A DNA stretch of 64,000 nucleotides from Stenotrophomonas pavanii (GTDB lineage: Bacteria; Pseudomonadota; Gammaproteobacteria; Xanthomonadales; Xanthomonadaceae): assembly GCF_900101175.1 (NCBI RefSeq), contig NZ_FNFQ01000003.1, forward strand, positions 433,347 through 497,346, read 5' to 3'. This document shows, in pieces, positions 26,161-34,096 of this stretch. Position numbers and translations under genes: made by a program. The notes below the pieces were generated by a model. That model did no database searches. It saw only the letters and a program-made list of their open reading frames with translations, and was not told the origin of the DNA. Position 1 is the first letter of the stretch; each line of letters opens with the position of its first letter.

Positions 26161-27183
26161 ATGACATTGCTCCCGCGCCTGTTTGCAGTTCTGGTTGTTT
26201 CCTTCTCTGCCCTCACCGGTGCCGCCGCGGCCACAGATCCGCGCCAGCAGGGAGCCACGCTGACCGCGCAGTTCTATGAGGGCCACATCGACGCCCTGTG
26301 GGAACGGATGACGCCACAGATGCGGGCGGGGCTGCAGTCCCCGCAGAGCCTGGTGGCGCTGCGCGAGCAGGTGCTGGCAGGCTGGGGCGCAGAAACCGAG
26401 CTGGTCAGCGAGAAGGTCGAGAAGGCTGAGGGATACGACACCTATCTGCGGCAGGCGCGCTTCGCCAAGAGCCAGGCCATCATCCAGGTGCTGTGGGCCA
26501 TCGACGCTGACGGGCGGATCGCCGGCTTCTACATCCGCCCGCTACAGACCACGCCGCCGCAGGCCGCGGCGAGCGGGTTCCTTGACTACCAGACCCGCAC
26601 ACGGCTGCAACTGCCGTTCAAAGATGAATTCTTCGTGTTCTGGGGCGGCCGCAGTGTCGAACAGAACTACCATGCGGCCCACGCCGGCCAGCGCTTCGCG
26701 ATGGACCTGCTGGTGGTCCGCGATGGCCGTTCCCATGGTGGAGAGGGTCAGCGCAACGAGGACTATTTCTGCTTTGGCCGGCCAATCCTCGCGCCGGCCG
26801 ACGGCACGGTGGTGGAGGTGGTCGAGGGCGTCGCCGACAACGTGCCAGGCCAGATGAACGCTGCCCAGCTCACCGGCAACCGCGTCATCCTCGATCACGG
26901 CAATGACGAGTACTCGGTGCTGGCGCACCTGCGCCAGGGCAGCGTGCGCGTTGCACAGGGGCAGGTCGTCCGCAGCGGCACGCACCTCGGTGACTGTGGG
27001 AACAGCGGCAATTCCTCCGAACCGCACCTGCACTACCAGCTGCAGGCCGGGCCTGCGTTCGGGGTCAGCGCGGCGCTGCCGGCCCAGTTCTCCGGCTATG
27101 TGGCCGACGGCCAGCCGGTCGCGCGCGGCGAACCGGTCAAGGGGCAGCACATCCGGCCTGGCGGCGCTGCACACATCGAATAG
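26161..27183 (+). CDS. Exported M23 (LytM-type) peptidase
   Basis: 340 residues. A signal peptide (MTLLPRLFAVLVVSFSALTGAAAA) comes first. A DUF3887-like domain follows at about 28-125. The M23 domain (about 150-330) has HAGQRFAMDLL for the first zinc ligands and PHLHYQL for the HxH. It probably cleaves peptidoglycan peptides or a similar substrate in the periplasm. It is last in the cluster with the membrane protein and regulator, so the three may form a cell-wall-related regulated unit. Confidence 0.85.
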   Translation: MTLLPRLFAVLVVSFSALTGAAAATDPRQQGATLTAQFYEGHIDALWERMTPQMRAGLQSPQSLVALREQVLAGWGAETELVSEKVEKAEGYDTYLRQARFAKSQAIIQVLWAIDADGRIAGFYIRPLQTTPPQAAASGFLDYQTRTRLQLPFKDEFFVFWGGRSVEQNYHAAHAGQRFAMDLLVVRDGRSHGGEGQRNEDYFCFGRPILAPADGTVVEVVEGVADNVPGQMNAAQLTGNRVILDHGNDEYSVLAHLRQGSVRVAQGQVVRSGTHLGDCGNSGNSSEPHLHYQLQAGPAFGVSAALPAQFSGYVADGQPVARGEPVKGQHIRPGGAAHIE

Positions 27184-27559
27184 TCCCTGCACTCGAACGG
27201 GGCAGCACGAGGGCCGCGCCGATGCTGCGCGGCCATCGGCGTGGAAGTGCACGCCGATGTCGGCAAAGTCATCGGCGGACAGGACAACGCCCAGTCAGGT
27301 GCGTGCAGGGCGTGAGAAAGTCCTTCACCTTCACAAACCCTCGACCCGAAAAGTCTCATATCAGACATTTCATCTTGCTGAAAAGACGCTGAAAATCTTG
27401 TGGTGTCCGCTTTTGGTCATTAGCGTCATGTGCACGGCGGATCGATAGGGGGATCCGCTGGCCCGCCGGACTTCGAACCTCGCCAACGCAAGCCAGCCCA
27501 GGGTTCGGGCCGGTGCTTCTGCCGATTCCGGCATTCACACCACTAGAAAGGGAAATACG
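27184..27559. other. Intergenic region and protease promoter
   Basis: 376 bases without a gene. A hairpin (CGCCGATG / CATCGGCG, 27217-27241) follows the peptidase gene. The stretch 27345-27440 is clearly AT-richer than its surroundings, with a direct GCTGAAAA repeat at about 27370 and 27388. It is the likely promoter region of the secreted protease. I could not assign -35 and -10 boxes. Confidence 0.5.
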
Positions 27560-29302
27560 ATGTCCCAGGTAACGCAACCGCGTGTGCGTCGAGTGTGGGT
27601 GGTCCTTGGTGCGTCCGTTCTGTCATCGCTGCTGCTGGCCACGCCTGCGCTGGCCGGTGACGTCCAGCTCAGCGGCCTGCAGTCCGCGCCGACGCACCAG
27701 CGCTTCATCGTGAAGTACCGCGACGGCAGTGCGCCGGTGGCCAACACCACTGCACTGGCGTCTTCGCTGAAGAGCGCCGCCGCCGGCCTGGCCAGCAGCC
27801 AGGGGCGCGCGCTGGGCCTGCAGGAAGTCCGCAAGCTGGCCGTGGGCCCGACCCTGGTCAGGACCGATCGCCCGCTCGACCAGGCCGAATCCGAGCTGCT
27901 GATGCGCAAGCTCGCTGCCGACCCGAACGTGGAATACGTCGAAGTCGACCAGATCATGCGTGCGACGCTGACCCCGAACGACACCCGCTTCAGTGAACAG
28001 TGGGGCTTCGGTACCTCCAATGCGTCGATCAACGTGCAGCCGGCCTGGGACAAGGCCACCGGCACCGGCGTCGTGGTGGCCGTGATCGACACCGGCATCA
28101 CCAACCATCCCGATCTCAACGCCAACATCCTGCCCGGCTATGACTTCATCAGCGATGCCGCGATGGCGCGCGATGGCGGCGGCCGCGACAGCAACCCGAA
28201 CGACGAAGGCGACTGGTATGGCGCCAACGAGTGTGGCTCGGGCATCCCGGCGTCCAACTCCAGCTGGCACGGCACCCACGTCGCCGGCACCGTGGCGGCG
28301 GTGACCAACAACAGCACCGGCGTGGCCGGCACGGCGTTCAACGCCAAGGTCGTTCCGGTGCGCGTGCTCGGCAAGTGCGGCGGCTATACCTCCGACATCG
28401 CCGATGCCATCGTGTGGGCCTCCGGCGGTACCGTCAGCGGCGTGCCGGCCAATGCCAATCCGGCGGAAGTCATCAACATGTCGCTGGGCGGCGGCGGCAC
28501 CTGCTCGGCCACCTACCAGAACGCGATCAACGGCGCGGTCAGCCGCGGCACCACCGTGGTGGTCGCCGCTGGCAACAGCAACACCAACGTGTCCTCGTCG
28601 GTGCCGGCCAACTGCGCCAATGTGATCGCAGTGGCGGCCACGACCTCGGCCGGTGCGCGGGCCAGCTTCTCCAACTATGGTGCCGGCATCGACATTTCCG
28701 GCCCGGGCCAGAGCATCCTGTCCACCCTCAACACCGGCACCACCACGCCGGGCAGCGCCAGCTACGCGTCCTACAACGGCACCTCGATGGCGGCCCCGCA
28801 TGTGGCCGGTGTGGTTGCACTGATGCAGTCGGTGGCGCCGAGCCCGCTGAGCCCGGCGCAGGTCGAGAGCATCATCAAGAGCACCGCACGCCCGCTGCCG
28901 GGCGCCTGCTCGGGGGGCTGCGGCGCCGGCATCATCGACGCCAACGCGGCGGTCACCGCAGCGATCAACGGCGGTGGCAACCCGAACCCGGGTGGCAACG
29001 TGCTGCAGAACAATGTGCCGGTGACCGGCCTGGGCGCTGCGACCGGTGCCGAGCTGAACTACACCGTCGCCGTCCCGGCCGGCAGCACCCAGCTGCGCGT
29101 GGCGATCAGTGGCGGCAGCGGCGATGCCGACCTGTACGTGCGCCAGGGCAGTGCCCCGACCGATACCACCTACACCTGCCGCCCGTACCTGAGTGGCAAC
29201 AGCGAGACCTGCACCATCAACAGTCCCGCCGCCGGGACCTGGTACGTGCGGGTGAAGGCGTACAGCACCTTCTCGGGCGTGACCCTCAGCGCCCAGTACT
29301 GA
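27560..29302 (+). CDS. Secreted subtilisin-like serine protease (S8) with PPC domain
   Basis: 580 residues. A signal peptide (to about ALAGD, residue 33) is followed by an I9-type propeptide (RFIVKYRDGS...NVEYVEVDQIMR, about 48-135). The catalytic domain has Asp177 (VAVIDTGI), His237 (WHGTHVAGT), oxyanion Asn339 (AAGNS) and Ser409 (NGTSMAAPH). A linker near residue 475 leads to a C-terminal PPC domain (residues about 490-580, DADLYVRQGSAPTDTTYTC), usually removed after secretion. It resembles the StmPr extracellular proteases of Stenotrophomonas. AAAGGG precedes the ATG. Confidence 0.93.
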   Translation: MSQVTQPRVRRVWVVLGASVLSSLLLATPALAGDVQLSGLQSAPTHQRFIVKYRDGSAPVANTTALASSLKSAAAGLASSQGRALGLQEVRKLAVGPTLVRTDRPLDQAESELLMRKLAADPNVEYVEVDQIMRATLTPNDTRFSEQWGFGTSNASINVQPAWDKATGTGVVVAVIDTGITNHPDLNANILPGYDFISDAAMARDGGGRDSNPNDEGDWYGANECGSGIPASNSSWHGTHVAGTVAAVTNNSTGVAGTAFNAKVVPVRVLGKCGGYTSDIADAIVWASGGTVSGVPANANPAEVINMSLGGGGTCSATYQNAINGAVSRGTTVVVAAGNSNTNVSSSVPANCANVIAVAATTSAGARASFSNYGAGIDISGPGQSILSTLNTGTTTPGSASYASYNGTSMAAPHVAGVVALMQSVAPSPLSPAQVESIIKSTARPLPGACSGGCGAGIIDANAAVTAAINGGGNPNPGGNVLQNNVPVTGLGAATGAELNYTVAVPAGSTQLRVAISGGSGDADLYVRQGSAPTDTTYTCRPYLSGNSETCTINSPAAGTWYVRVKAYSTFSGVTLSAQY

Positions 29303-29324
29303 GCCCAAGACCCTCTCCAAGGGC

Positions 29325-29353
29325 ACGCCCTGGCTTCGGCCGGGGCGTTTTTT
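29325..29353 (+). terminator. Terminator of the protease gene
   Basis: 10-bp stem (ACGCCCTGGC / GCCGGGGCGT, one T.G pair) with a TTCG loop and six T's, 22 bases after the stop. Confidence 0.9.
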
Positions 29354-29390
29354 CCTGGGTGGATGTCGACCCTGGTCGGCGCCCTGTTCC

Positions 29391-29876
29391 TCAGACCGAC
29401 TCGAAGCGGTTGGCCGCCACGTTCTTGCGCACGTGCTGCGGGTCGAAGATCCGCCCGTTCATCGCGATGTACACGCCGCTCGGCAGCGACTGCACCGCAC
29501 CGATCGCACAGCCGATGTTGAACTCGGCATCCGAGCCGCGGAAGCGGGCCGGGCTCAGCGCGCCGGTCATCACGATGGTCTTGTCCGGGATCGTCGCCAG
29601 CACCTTGCCGGTCTGCACCATCGAATCGGTGCCATGGGTCACCAGCACGTGCCGGGTCGGCTGCGCGGCGATGGTGGCACGGATCAGCTCGCGGTCCTCG
29701 TCGTTGATGTGCAGCGAATCCTTGCGCAGGATCGGGATCACGTTGAAGCGGAACGTCACGCCCAGCTCGCGCAGGATCATGCCGATCTGCGGATCGCCGA
29801 TCTGGTAGTCCGACTTGTCGTCGAAGTAGATCTTGTCGATCGTGCCACCGGTGGTGACGACCAGGAGCTCTTCCAT
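29391..29876 (-). CDS. Short asparaginase-domain protein
   Basis: 161 residues that correspond only to the N-terminal half of type I/II L-asparaginases (about 330 aa). Both active-site motifs of that half are present: VVTTGGTIDKIYF and VLVTHGTDSMVQTG. MTGALSPARF is also kept. The C-terminal half is absent and the sequence downstream does not continue it in any frame, so this is either a stable single-domain family or an old truncation. ATGs at 29885, 29879 and 29876 are all in frame. The substrate is unknown. Confidence 0.75.
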   Translation of the reverse strand: MEELLVVTTGGTIDKIYFDDKSDYQIGDPQIGMILRELGVTFRFNVIPILRKDSLHINDEDRELIRATIAAQPTRHVLVTHGTDSMVQTGKVLATIPDKTIVMTGALSPARFRGSDAEFNIGCAIGAVQSLPSGVYIAMNGRIFDPQHVRKNVAANRFESV

Positions 29877-29955
29877 CATGTGCATGCGCGAAACCAGGAC
29901 AGGGACTGCGGCGCGGGGCCAGGAATGCAGATGATAAGGCCCTGCGCGCGCAGCG

Positions 29956-30291
29956 TCAGCGCCGCTTGCCGAAGCGGGCGCGCAGGCCGGGCAGGCTGGC
30001 GCTGAAGATCACCAGCAGCGCCAGCGCGATCTCGATCAGCGCCAGCCAGCGTGTTTCCGGGTGGCTCCAGGCGCTCATCACGCCGTGGCTGAACCAGCCC
30101 AGCGCCAGCACCGAGGCCCAGAAGCCGGCCTTGCGCCAGCCCAGGCGCACGGCGATGGCCAGTGCCAGCGGTGGGGCGGTGAACACCAGCTGGGTGGCCA
30201 GCCAGTGCCTGTCATTGATGAACCAGCCGGCAAACAGCGCGGCCAGCCCCATCAGGGCCAGCAGCAGCACCGTGCGCGGCGCCCGGCTCAT
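29956..30291 (-). CDS. DUF2069 inner-membrane protein
   Basis: 111 residues with four hydrophobic segments (VLLLALMGLAALFAGWF, LVFTAPPLALAIAV, GFWASVLALGWFSHGVMSAW, LALIEIALALLVIFSASL). DUF2069 proteins are commonly encoded next to wrbA, as here: the ATG at 30291 overlaps the wrbA stop by 4 bases. The function is not known. Confidence 0.85.
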   Translation of the reverse strand: MSRAPRTVLLLALMGLAALFAGWFINDRHWLATQLVFTAPPLALAIAVRLGWRKAGFWASVLALGWFSHGVMSAWSHPETRWLALIEIALALLVIFSASLPGLRARFGKRR

Positions 30292-30881
30292 CGGGCCAAC
30301 CGCTGCGCGATGTCGGCCACCCGGCGCCCCAGCGCGCGCGCCAGCACCGCTTCGTCGTCGGTCGGCTGCGGATCGTCGGCGGCACCGGCCACATGGCTTG
30401 CGCCGTAGGGTGTACCGCCGCTGGTGGTATGGCTCAGCGCCGGCTCGGTGAACGGGATGCCGACGATCACGCAGCCGTGGTGCAGCAGTGGCACCTGCAT
30501 CGACAGCAGGGTCGACTCCTGCCCGCCGTGCATTGACGCGGTGGAGGTGAACACGCCCGCCGGTTTGCCGGACAGGGTGCCGTTGACCCATTCGGCGCCC
30601 AGCCCGTCCAGGAAGTGCTTGACCGGCGCGGCCATGTTGCCGAAGCGGGTAGGGCTGCCCAGCAGCAGGCCCTGGCAGTCGGCCAGGTCCTGCACGCTCA
30701 CGTAGGGCGCGCCATCGTCGGGTACCGGTGGCTGCGCGGTCTGGGTCACGGCGGCCACCGGCGGCACTGTGCGCAGGCGCGCGGTCATGCCCGGCACCTC
30801 GCCGATGCCCCGCGCGATCTGGCGCGCCAGCCGTGCCACCGAACCGCCCCGGCTGTAGTACAGCACCAGAATCTCGCCCAT
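30288..30881 (-). CDS. wrbA: WrbA-type NAD(P)H:quinone oxidoreductase
   Basis: 197 residues of flavodoxin fold. The FMN phosphate loop is LYYSRGGSVARLA (about 7-19). GSPTRFGNMAAPVKHFLDGLG, VFTSTASMHGGQESTLLSM and EPALSHTTSGGTPYGASHVAG match WrbA. It carries out two-electron reduction of quinones, avoiding semiquinone radicals. The start is at MGEILVLYY. Translation is coupled to the downstream DUF2069 gene by an ATGA overlap. It is divergent from yihY, 77 bases away. Confidence 0.92.
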   Translation of the reverse strand: MGEILVLYYSRGGSVARLARQIARGIGEVPGMTARLRTVPPVAAVTQTAQPPVPDDGAPYVSVQDLADCQGLLLGSPTRFGNMAAPVKHFLDGLGAEWVNGTLSGKPAGVFTSTASMHGGQESTLLSMQVPLLHHGCVIVGIPFTEPALSHTTSGGTPYGASHVAGAADDPQPTDDEAVLARALGRRVADIAQRLAR

Positions 30882-30958
30882 CGTGCCCGCTTCTCCTCGT
30901 CGTGTGGCCACCAGTATGGCTATCCTGCGAGCATTCCGCATCGGGTACCCTTTCGCCG

Positions 30959-32233
30959 ATGGAACCTTTGGATACGCTCAACCTGTGGATGGAGCGCGCG
31001 CGGGATCGCGCACGGGCCATCAGCTTCGGCCGCTTCCTGTGGCACCGCTTCCTCGACGACCGCCTGTTCCAGGCAGCGGCGGCGCTGGCGTACACCACGG
31101 TGTTCGCGCTGGTGCCGCTGGCAATCGTGGTGTTCGGTGTGCTGTCGGCCTTCCCCGTCTTCGACCGCTGGAGCGACCAGCTCAGCGACTACGTGTTCTC
31201 CAACTTCGTGCCCTCCGCGGCACGCGCCGCCGAAGGCTACCTGCGGCAGTTCTCGGCCAGTGCCGGGCAGCTGACGGCGGCCGGCTTCATCGCGCTGGTG
31301 GTATCGCTGCTGATCACGCTCAACAGCGTGGAAGAGACCTTCAACCAGATCTGGCGGGTCGGCTCGACCCGGCCCAAGCTGACCCGCTTCCTGGTCTACT
31401 GGACCGTGCTGACCCTGGGCGCGATGCTTGCCGCTGCGTCGCTGGCGGTGTCGGCGCGGGTGTTCGCCATGCCGTTGTTCGGTACCCAGGAGGGCCGGTG
31501 GCTGGCCGAACTGGCGCTGCGGCTGGCGCCGATCCTGATCGAGTTCGTCTGCATCACGCTGATGTTCCGGGTGGTGCCGCACCACACGGTGAAATGGCGG
31601 CATGCCGTGCCCGGCGCGATCCTGGCGGCGGTCATCCTGGAACTGGTGAAGTGGGGCATCGGTGCCTATCTGGGCAGCTTCCAGTCCTACCAGAAGCTGT
31701 ATGGCACGGTGGCGTTCGTGCCGATCCTGTTGCTGTGGATCTACCTGTGCTGGGTGGCGGTGCTGCTGGGGGCGTCGCTGGCTTCGTCGATGGCCGCCTT
31801 CCGCTACCAGCCGGTGGAACTGCGCCTGCCGCAGGGCTATGAGTTCTATGGACTGCTGCGCCTGCTTGGCCGCTTCCAGCATGCACGGGCCAAGGGCAAA
31901 GGCCTGGCCGATGACGAGATCCTGCGGCTGGAACCGATGCTGACCGATTCGCTGCTGCAGGACCTGATCTGCAACCTGCAGGAGATCGACCTGCTGCGCC
32001 GCGATGAGCGCGGCGAGTGGCTGCTGTCACGCGACCTGGACCAGGTCAGCCTGGCCGATCTGTACGAATGCACCCAGCTGCGCATCCCGGTGGCCGAGCA
32101 GCACCTGCCGTACCGTGACGACAGCCTGGGCCGTGCCGCGTTGGCGGCGCTGGACGATCTGCGGCTGCCCCTGCGCGAACGCCTGAAGCGACGGGTCAGC
32201 GATATCTATACCGATTCTGGAGACATGCCATGA
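30959..32233 (+). CDS. YihY/BrkB family inner-membrane protein
   Basis: 424 residues. The N-terminal 290 residues are the YihY domain with about six membrane segments, including AAALAYTTVFALVPLAIVVFGVLSAFPVF and the conserved VEETFNQIWRV and PILLLWIYLCWVAVLLGASLASS. The C-terminal 130 residues are a soluble extension with a winged-helix-like look (LTDSLLQDLICNLQEIDLLRRDERGEWLLSRDLDQVSLADLYECT). The family was once called RNase BN; that assignment is not supported. The ATGA overlap couples it to the thioredoxin-like gene. Confidence 0.88.
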   Translation: MEPLDTLNLWMERARDRARAISFGRFLWHRFLDDRLFQAAAALAYTTVFALVPLAIVVFGVLSAFPVFDRWSDQLSDYVFSNFVPSAARAAEGYLRQFSASAGQLTAAGFIALVVSLLITLNSVEETFNQIWRVGSTRPKLTRFLVYWTVLTLGAMLAAASLAVSARVFAMPLFGTQEGRWLAELALRLAPILIEFVCITLMFRVVPHHTVKWRHAVPGAILAAVILELVKWGIGAYLGSFQSYQKLYGTVAFVPILLLWIYLCWVAVLLGASLASSMAAFRYQPVELRLPQGYEFYGLLRLLGRFQHARAKGKGLADDEILRLEPMLTDSLLQDLICNLQEIDLLRRDERGEWLLSRDLDQVSLADLYECTQLRIPVAEQHLPYRDDSLGRAALAALDDLRLPLRERLKRRVSDIYTDSGDMP

Positions 32234-32808
32234 CCCGCAAGACCCCGTTGCCGCTGCTGCTTCCAGTGGCCCTGATGCTGGCCCTGGCGGCCTGCAACAA
32301 GCCGGCCCAGGAACCGGCGCCGGCCCGCAGCCAGCCGCCGGCGCAGGCGCCCACCCCAAGTGCCCCGGCACCTGCGGAGGAGACGCCGGCCGAGCGCACC
32401 ACGGCCGAGTTCCCGACGCTGAAGATGAAGGCGGTGGACGGCAGCGACTACGACCTGGCCGCGCATCGCGGGAAGTGGGTGGTGGTGAACTTCTGGGCCA
32501 CCTGGTGCGCACCGTGCCGCAAGGAGATGCCCGAGCTGTCGGCGTTGCATGCGATGCGCAGCAACATCGAAGTGGTCGGCCTGGCCTATGAGGACATCGC
32601 GGCACCGGAAATGCAGTCGTTCCTGGCCAAGCATCCGGTGACCTATCCGATCGTCATCGTGGATCCGTTCGATCCGCCGGCGGACTTCGCCACACCGCGC
32701 GGCCTGCCGCTGACGCATCTGCTGGACCCGCAGGGCAAGCTGGCCCACACCTTCCTTGGCCCGGTGACCGCCGCCGACATCGAAAAGCAGATCGCTGCTG
32801 CCAAGTAA
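32230..32808 (+). CDS. TlpA/ResA-like thioredoxin lipoprotein
   Basis: 192 residues. A lipoprotein signal ends LALAAC with Cys22 as lipidation site. A Pro/Ala-rich linker (about 23-58) is followed by a TlpA-like thioredoxin domain. The redox motif is WCAPC in [34 protein letters not shown] holds the cis-proline-side segment. It is probably a periplasmic membrane-anchored thiol reductase. It shares 4 bases with yihY. Its stop is immediately followed by a palindrome-rich composite repeat. Confidence 0.88.
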   Translation: MTRKTPLPLLLPVALMLALAACNKPAQEPAPARSQPPAQAPTPSAPAPAEETPAERTTAEFPTLKMKAVDGSDYDLAAHRGKWVVVNFWATWCAPCRKEMPELSALHAMRSNIEVVGLAYEDIAAPEMQSFLAKHPVTYPIVIVDPFDPPADFATPRGLPLTHLLDPQGKLAHTFLGPVTAADIEKQIAAAK

Positions 32809-32984
32809 TGGGGTTGGGCGGCAGGGCCTGCGGCCCTGCACCCGCGGACGCGGTAGTGCCGGCCGCTGGCCGGCAGCAACAGCGGGCTACCCGTGGGACA
32901 CCGCCCCACCTCTGACAGATTTCTGCGATCTGGTAGATCCACGCCGTGCGTGGATGAATTTCTGTCAGATATCGAAATCAATCT

Positions 32985-33025
32985 GGGGTCGGATCCGTTT
33001 TCCTGCGGAAAACGGATCCGACCCC
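32985..33025. repeat. GGGGTC...GACCCC perfect hairpin
   Basis: A perfect 19-bp stem (32985-33003 / 33007-33025) with a TGC loop. It is the fourth member of the family at 19128, 19189 and 22494. The stem has changed at CCCTTT to CCGTTTT with matching changes in the other arm. Confidence 0.8.
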
Positions 33026-33059
33026 ATGCCATTCCGACAGCTCGCAAGAATCTGTCGAA

Positions 33060-33161
33060 GGCGGGGTGGGTCCGGTTGAGGGGGCGTGAGCCGCATGGAT
33101 GCGGCGACCGAGCTTACAGGGACGTACTTGCAGCGCCCCCCGCACCCGGACCCGCCCCGCC
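33060..33161 (+). repeat. Twin-hairpin structured repeat (CsrA/RsmA-like loops), copy 2
   Basis: Imperfect GC-rich arms (33060-33086 / 33134-33161) enclose hairpin 1, GCCGC-ATGGAT-GCGGC (33090-33105), and hairpin 2, TAC-AGGGAC-GTA (33115-33126). Hairpin 2 reads ACAGGGACGT, close to the CsrA SELEX consensus RUACARGGAUGU. In the copy at 1573 the inner stem is TCC/GGA, a paired change that keeps the loop. Confidence 0.55.
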
Positions 33162-33267
33162 ATCCCTTAGGAAGCCCGCCGTTTCTGTTGCTTCGGCTGT
33201 TGCTGTTGCTGCCGGCCAGCGGCCGGCACTACCGCAGGTGCAGGGCCGCAGGCCCTGCCGACCCACC

Positions 33268-34050
33268 CTAATCCTCGACCGGGAAGTCCTCGATCGGCTT
33301 CAGCACATCGTAGTGCTCACGATGCAGCTTGCCCTTCAGCTTCGGCAGCTCCGGCAACGGCGCGTCCACCCGCGTGTCCGGCAACCGGTCCAGCAGGTTG
33401 CGCACCAGCGTCAACCGGCCCAGCCGCTGGTCATTGAAATCCACCAGCGTCCACGGCGCCGCCTCGCGATGCGTCGCGCGCAGCATCGCCTCGCGGGCTT
33501 CGGTATAGGCGCTGTACTTGCTGCGCGATTTCAGGTCGACCGGGGACAGCTTCCAGCCCTTCAGTGGATCGAGATGGCGCTCGGCGAAGCGCTTTTCCTG
33601 CTGCTCCTGGTCCACGCACAGCCAGTACTTGAACAGCAGGATGCCGTCGTCCACCAGCAGCTGCTCGAACACCGGTGCCTGGCGCAGGAACTGCTGGTAC
33701 TCGGTTTCGCTGCAATAGCCCATCACCCGCTCGACGCCCGCGCGGTTGTACCAGCTGCGGTCCATCAGCACGATCTCGCCGGCGGCGGGAAGATGCGAGG
33801 CATAGCGCTGGAAATACCACTGCGTGGCTTCGCGGTCGGTAGGCTTGGGCAACGCCACCACCCGGCATTGGCGCGGGTTGAGATGCTGGCTGATGGCCTG
33901 GATCGCGCCGCCTTTGCCTGCCGTATCCCGTCCCTCGAACAGCACCAGCAGGCGTTGCCCGCTGTGCTGCACCCAGCGCGCCATCGCGGTCAGTTCCAGC
34001 TGCAGCGGCAGCAGCAGTTCGTCGTAGTCCTTGCGCTTGAGCTTGGCCAT
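33268..34050 (-). CDS. ppk2: Polyphosphate kinase 2 family protein
   Basis: 260 residues, a single PPK2 domain. Walker A is LFEGRDTAGKGGAI (about 36-49), Walker B/lid is VLMDRSWYNRAGVERVMG, and the KYWLCVDQEQQEKRFAERHLDPLKGWKLSPVDL segment is typical. PPK2 enzymes phosphorylate NDP or NMP from polyphosphate; the class preference cannot be read securely here. The start is at MAKLKRKDYD. The upstream frame up to 34299 is a shadow of the ogt gene. Its stop abuts the composite repeat. Confidence 0.92.
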   Translation of the reverse strand: MAKLKRKDYDELLLPLQLELTAMARWVQHSGQRLLVLFEGRDTAGKGGAIQAISQHLNPRQCRVVALPKPTDREATQWYFQRYASHLPAAGEIVLMDRSWYNRAGVERVMGYCSETEYQQFLRQAPVFEQLLVDDGILLFKYWLCVDQEQQEKRFAERHLDPLKGWKLSPVDLKSRSKYSAYTEAREAMLRATHREAAPWTLVDFNDQRLGRLTLVRNLLDRLPDTRVDAPLPELPKLKGKLHREHYDVLKPIEDFPVED

Positions 34051-34096
34051 CGTCACACCACGCGGGGAGGAAGCCCGAGCGTAGCGCAGCGGTGGC

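Larger units (their letters stand above)
32811..33267. repeat. Composite mirrored repeat element filling the gap
   Basis: The gap between the convergent tlpA-like and ppk2 genes is framed by inverted arms of about 66-73 bases, 32811-32883 and 33202-33267. Each arm holds a GCAGGGCC-N3-GGCCCTGC hairpin (32821-32839; 33240-33258) and a SMAG copy (32853-32875 plus; 33210-33232 minus), and ends next to a stop codon. One 6-base indel and a few substitutions separate the arms. Inside are TCTGACAGA/TCTGTCAGA repeats around a GTAG hairpin (about 32915-32970), the hairpin at 32985 and the structured element at 33060. Confidence 0.7.

Noticed and set aside
29303..29390. Frameshifted remainder of the asparaginase gene
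   Set aside because: The stretch holds the protease terminator and no frame resembles the asparaginase C-terminal domain.
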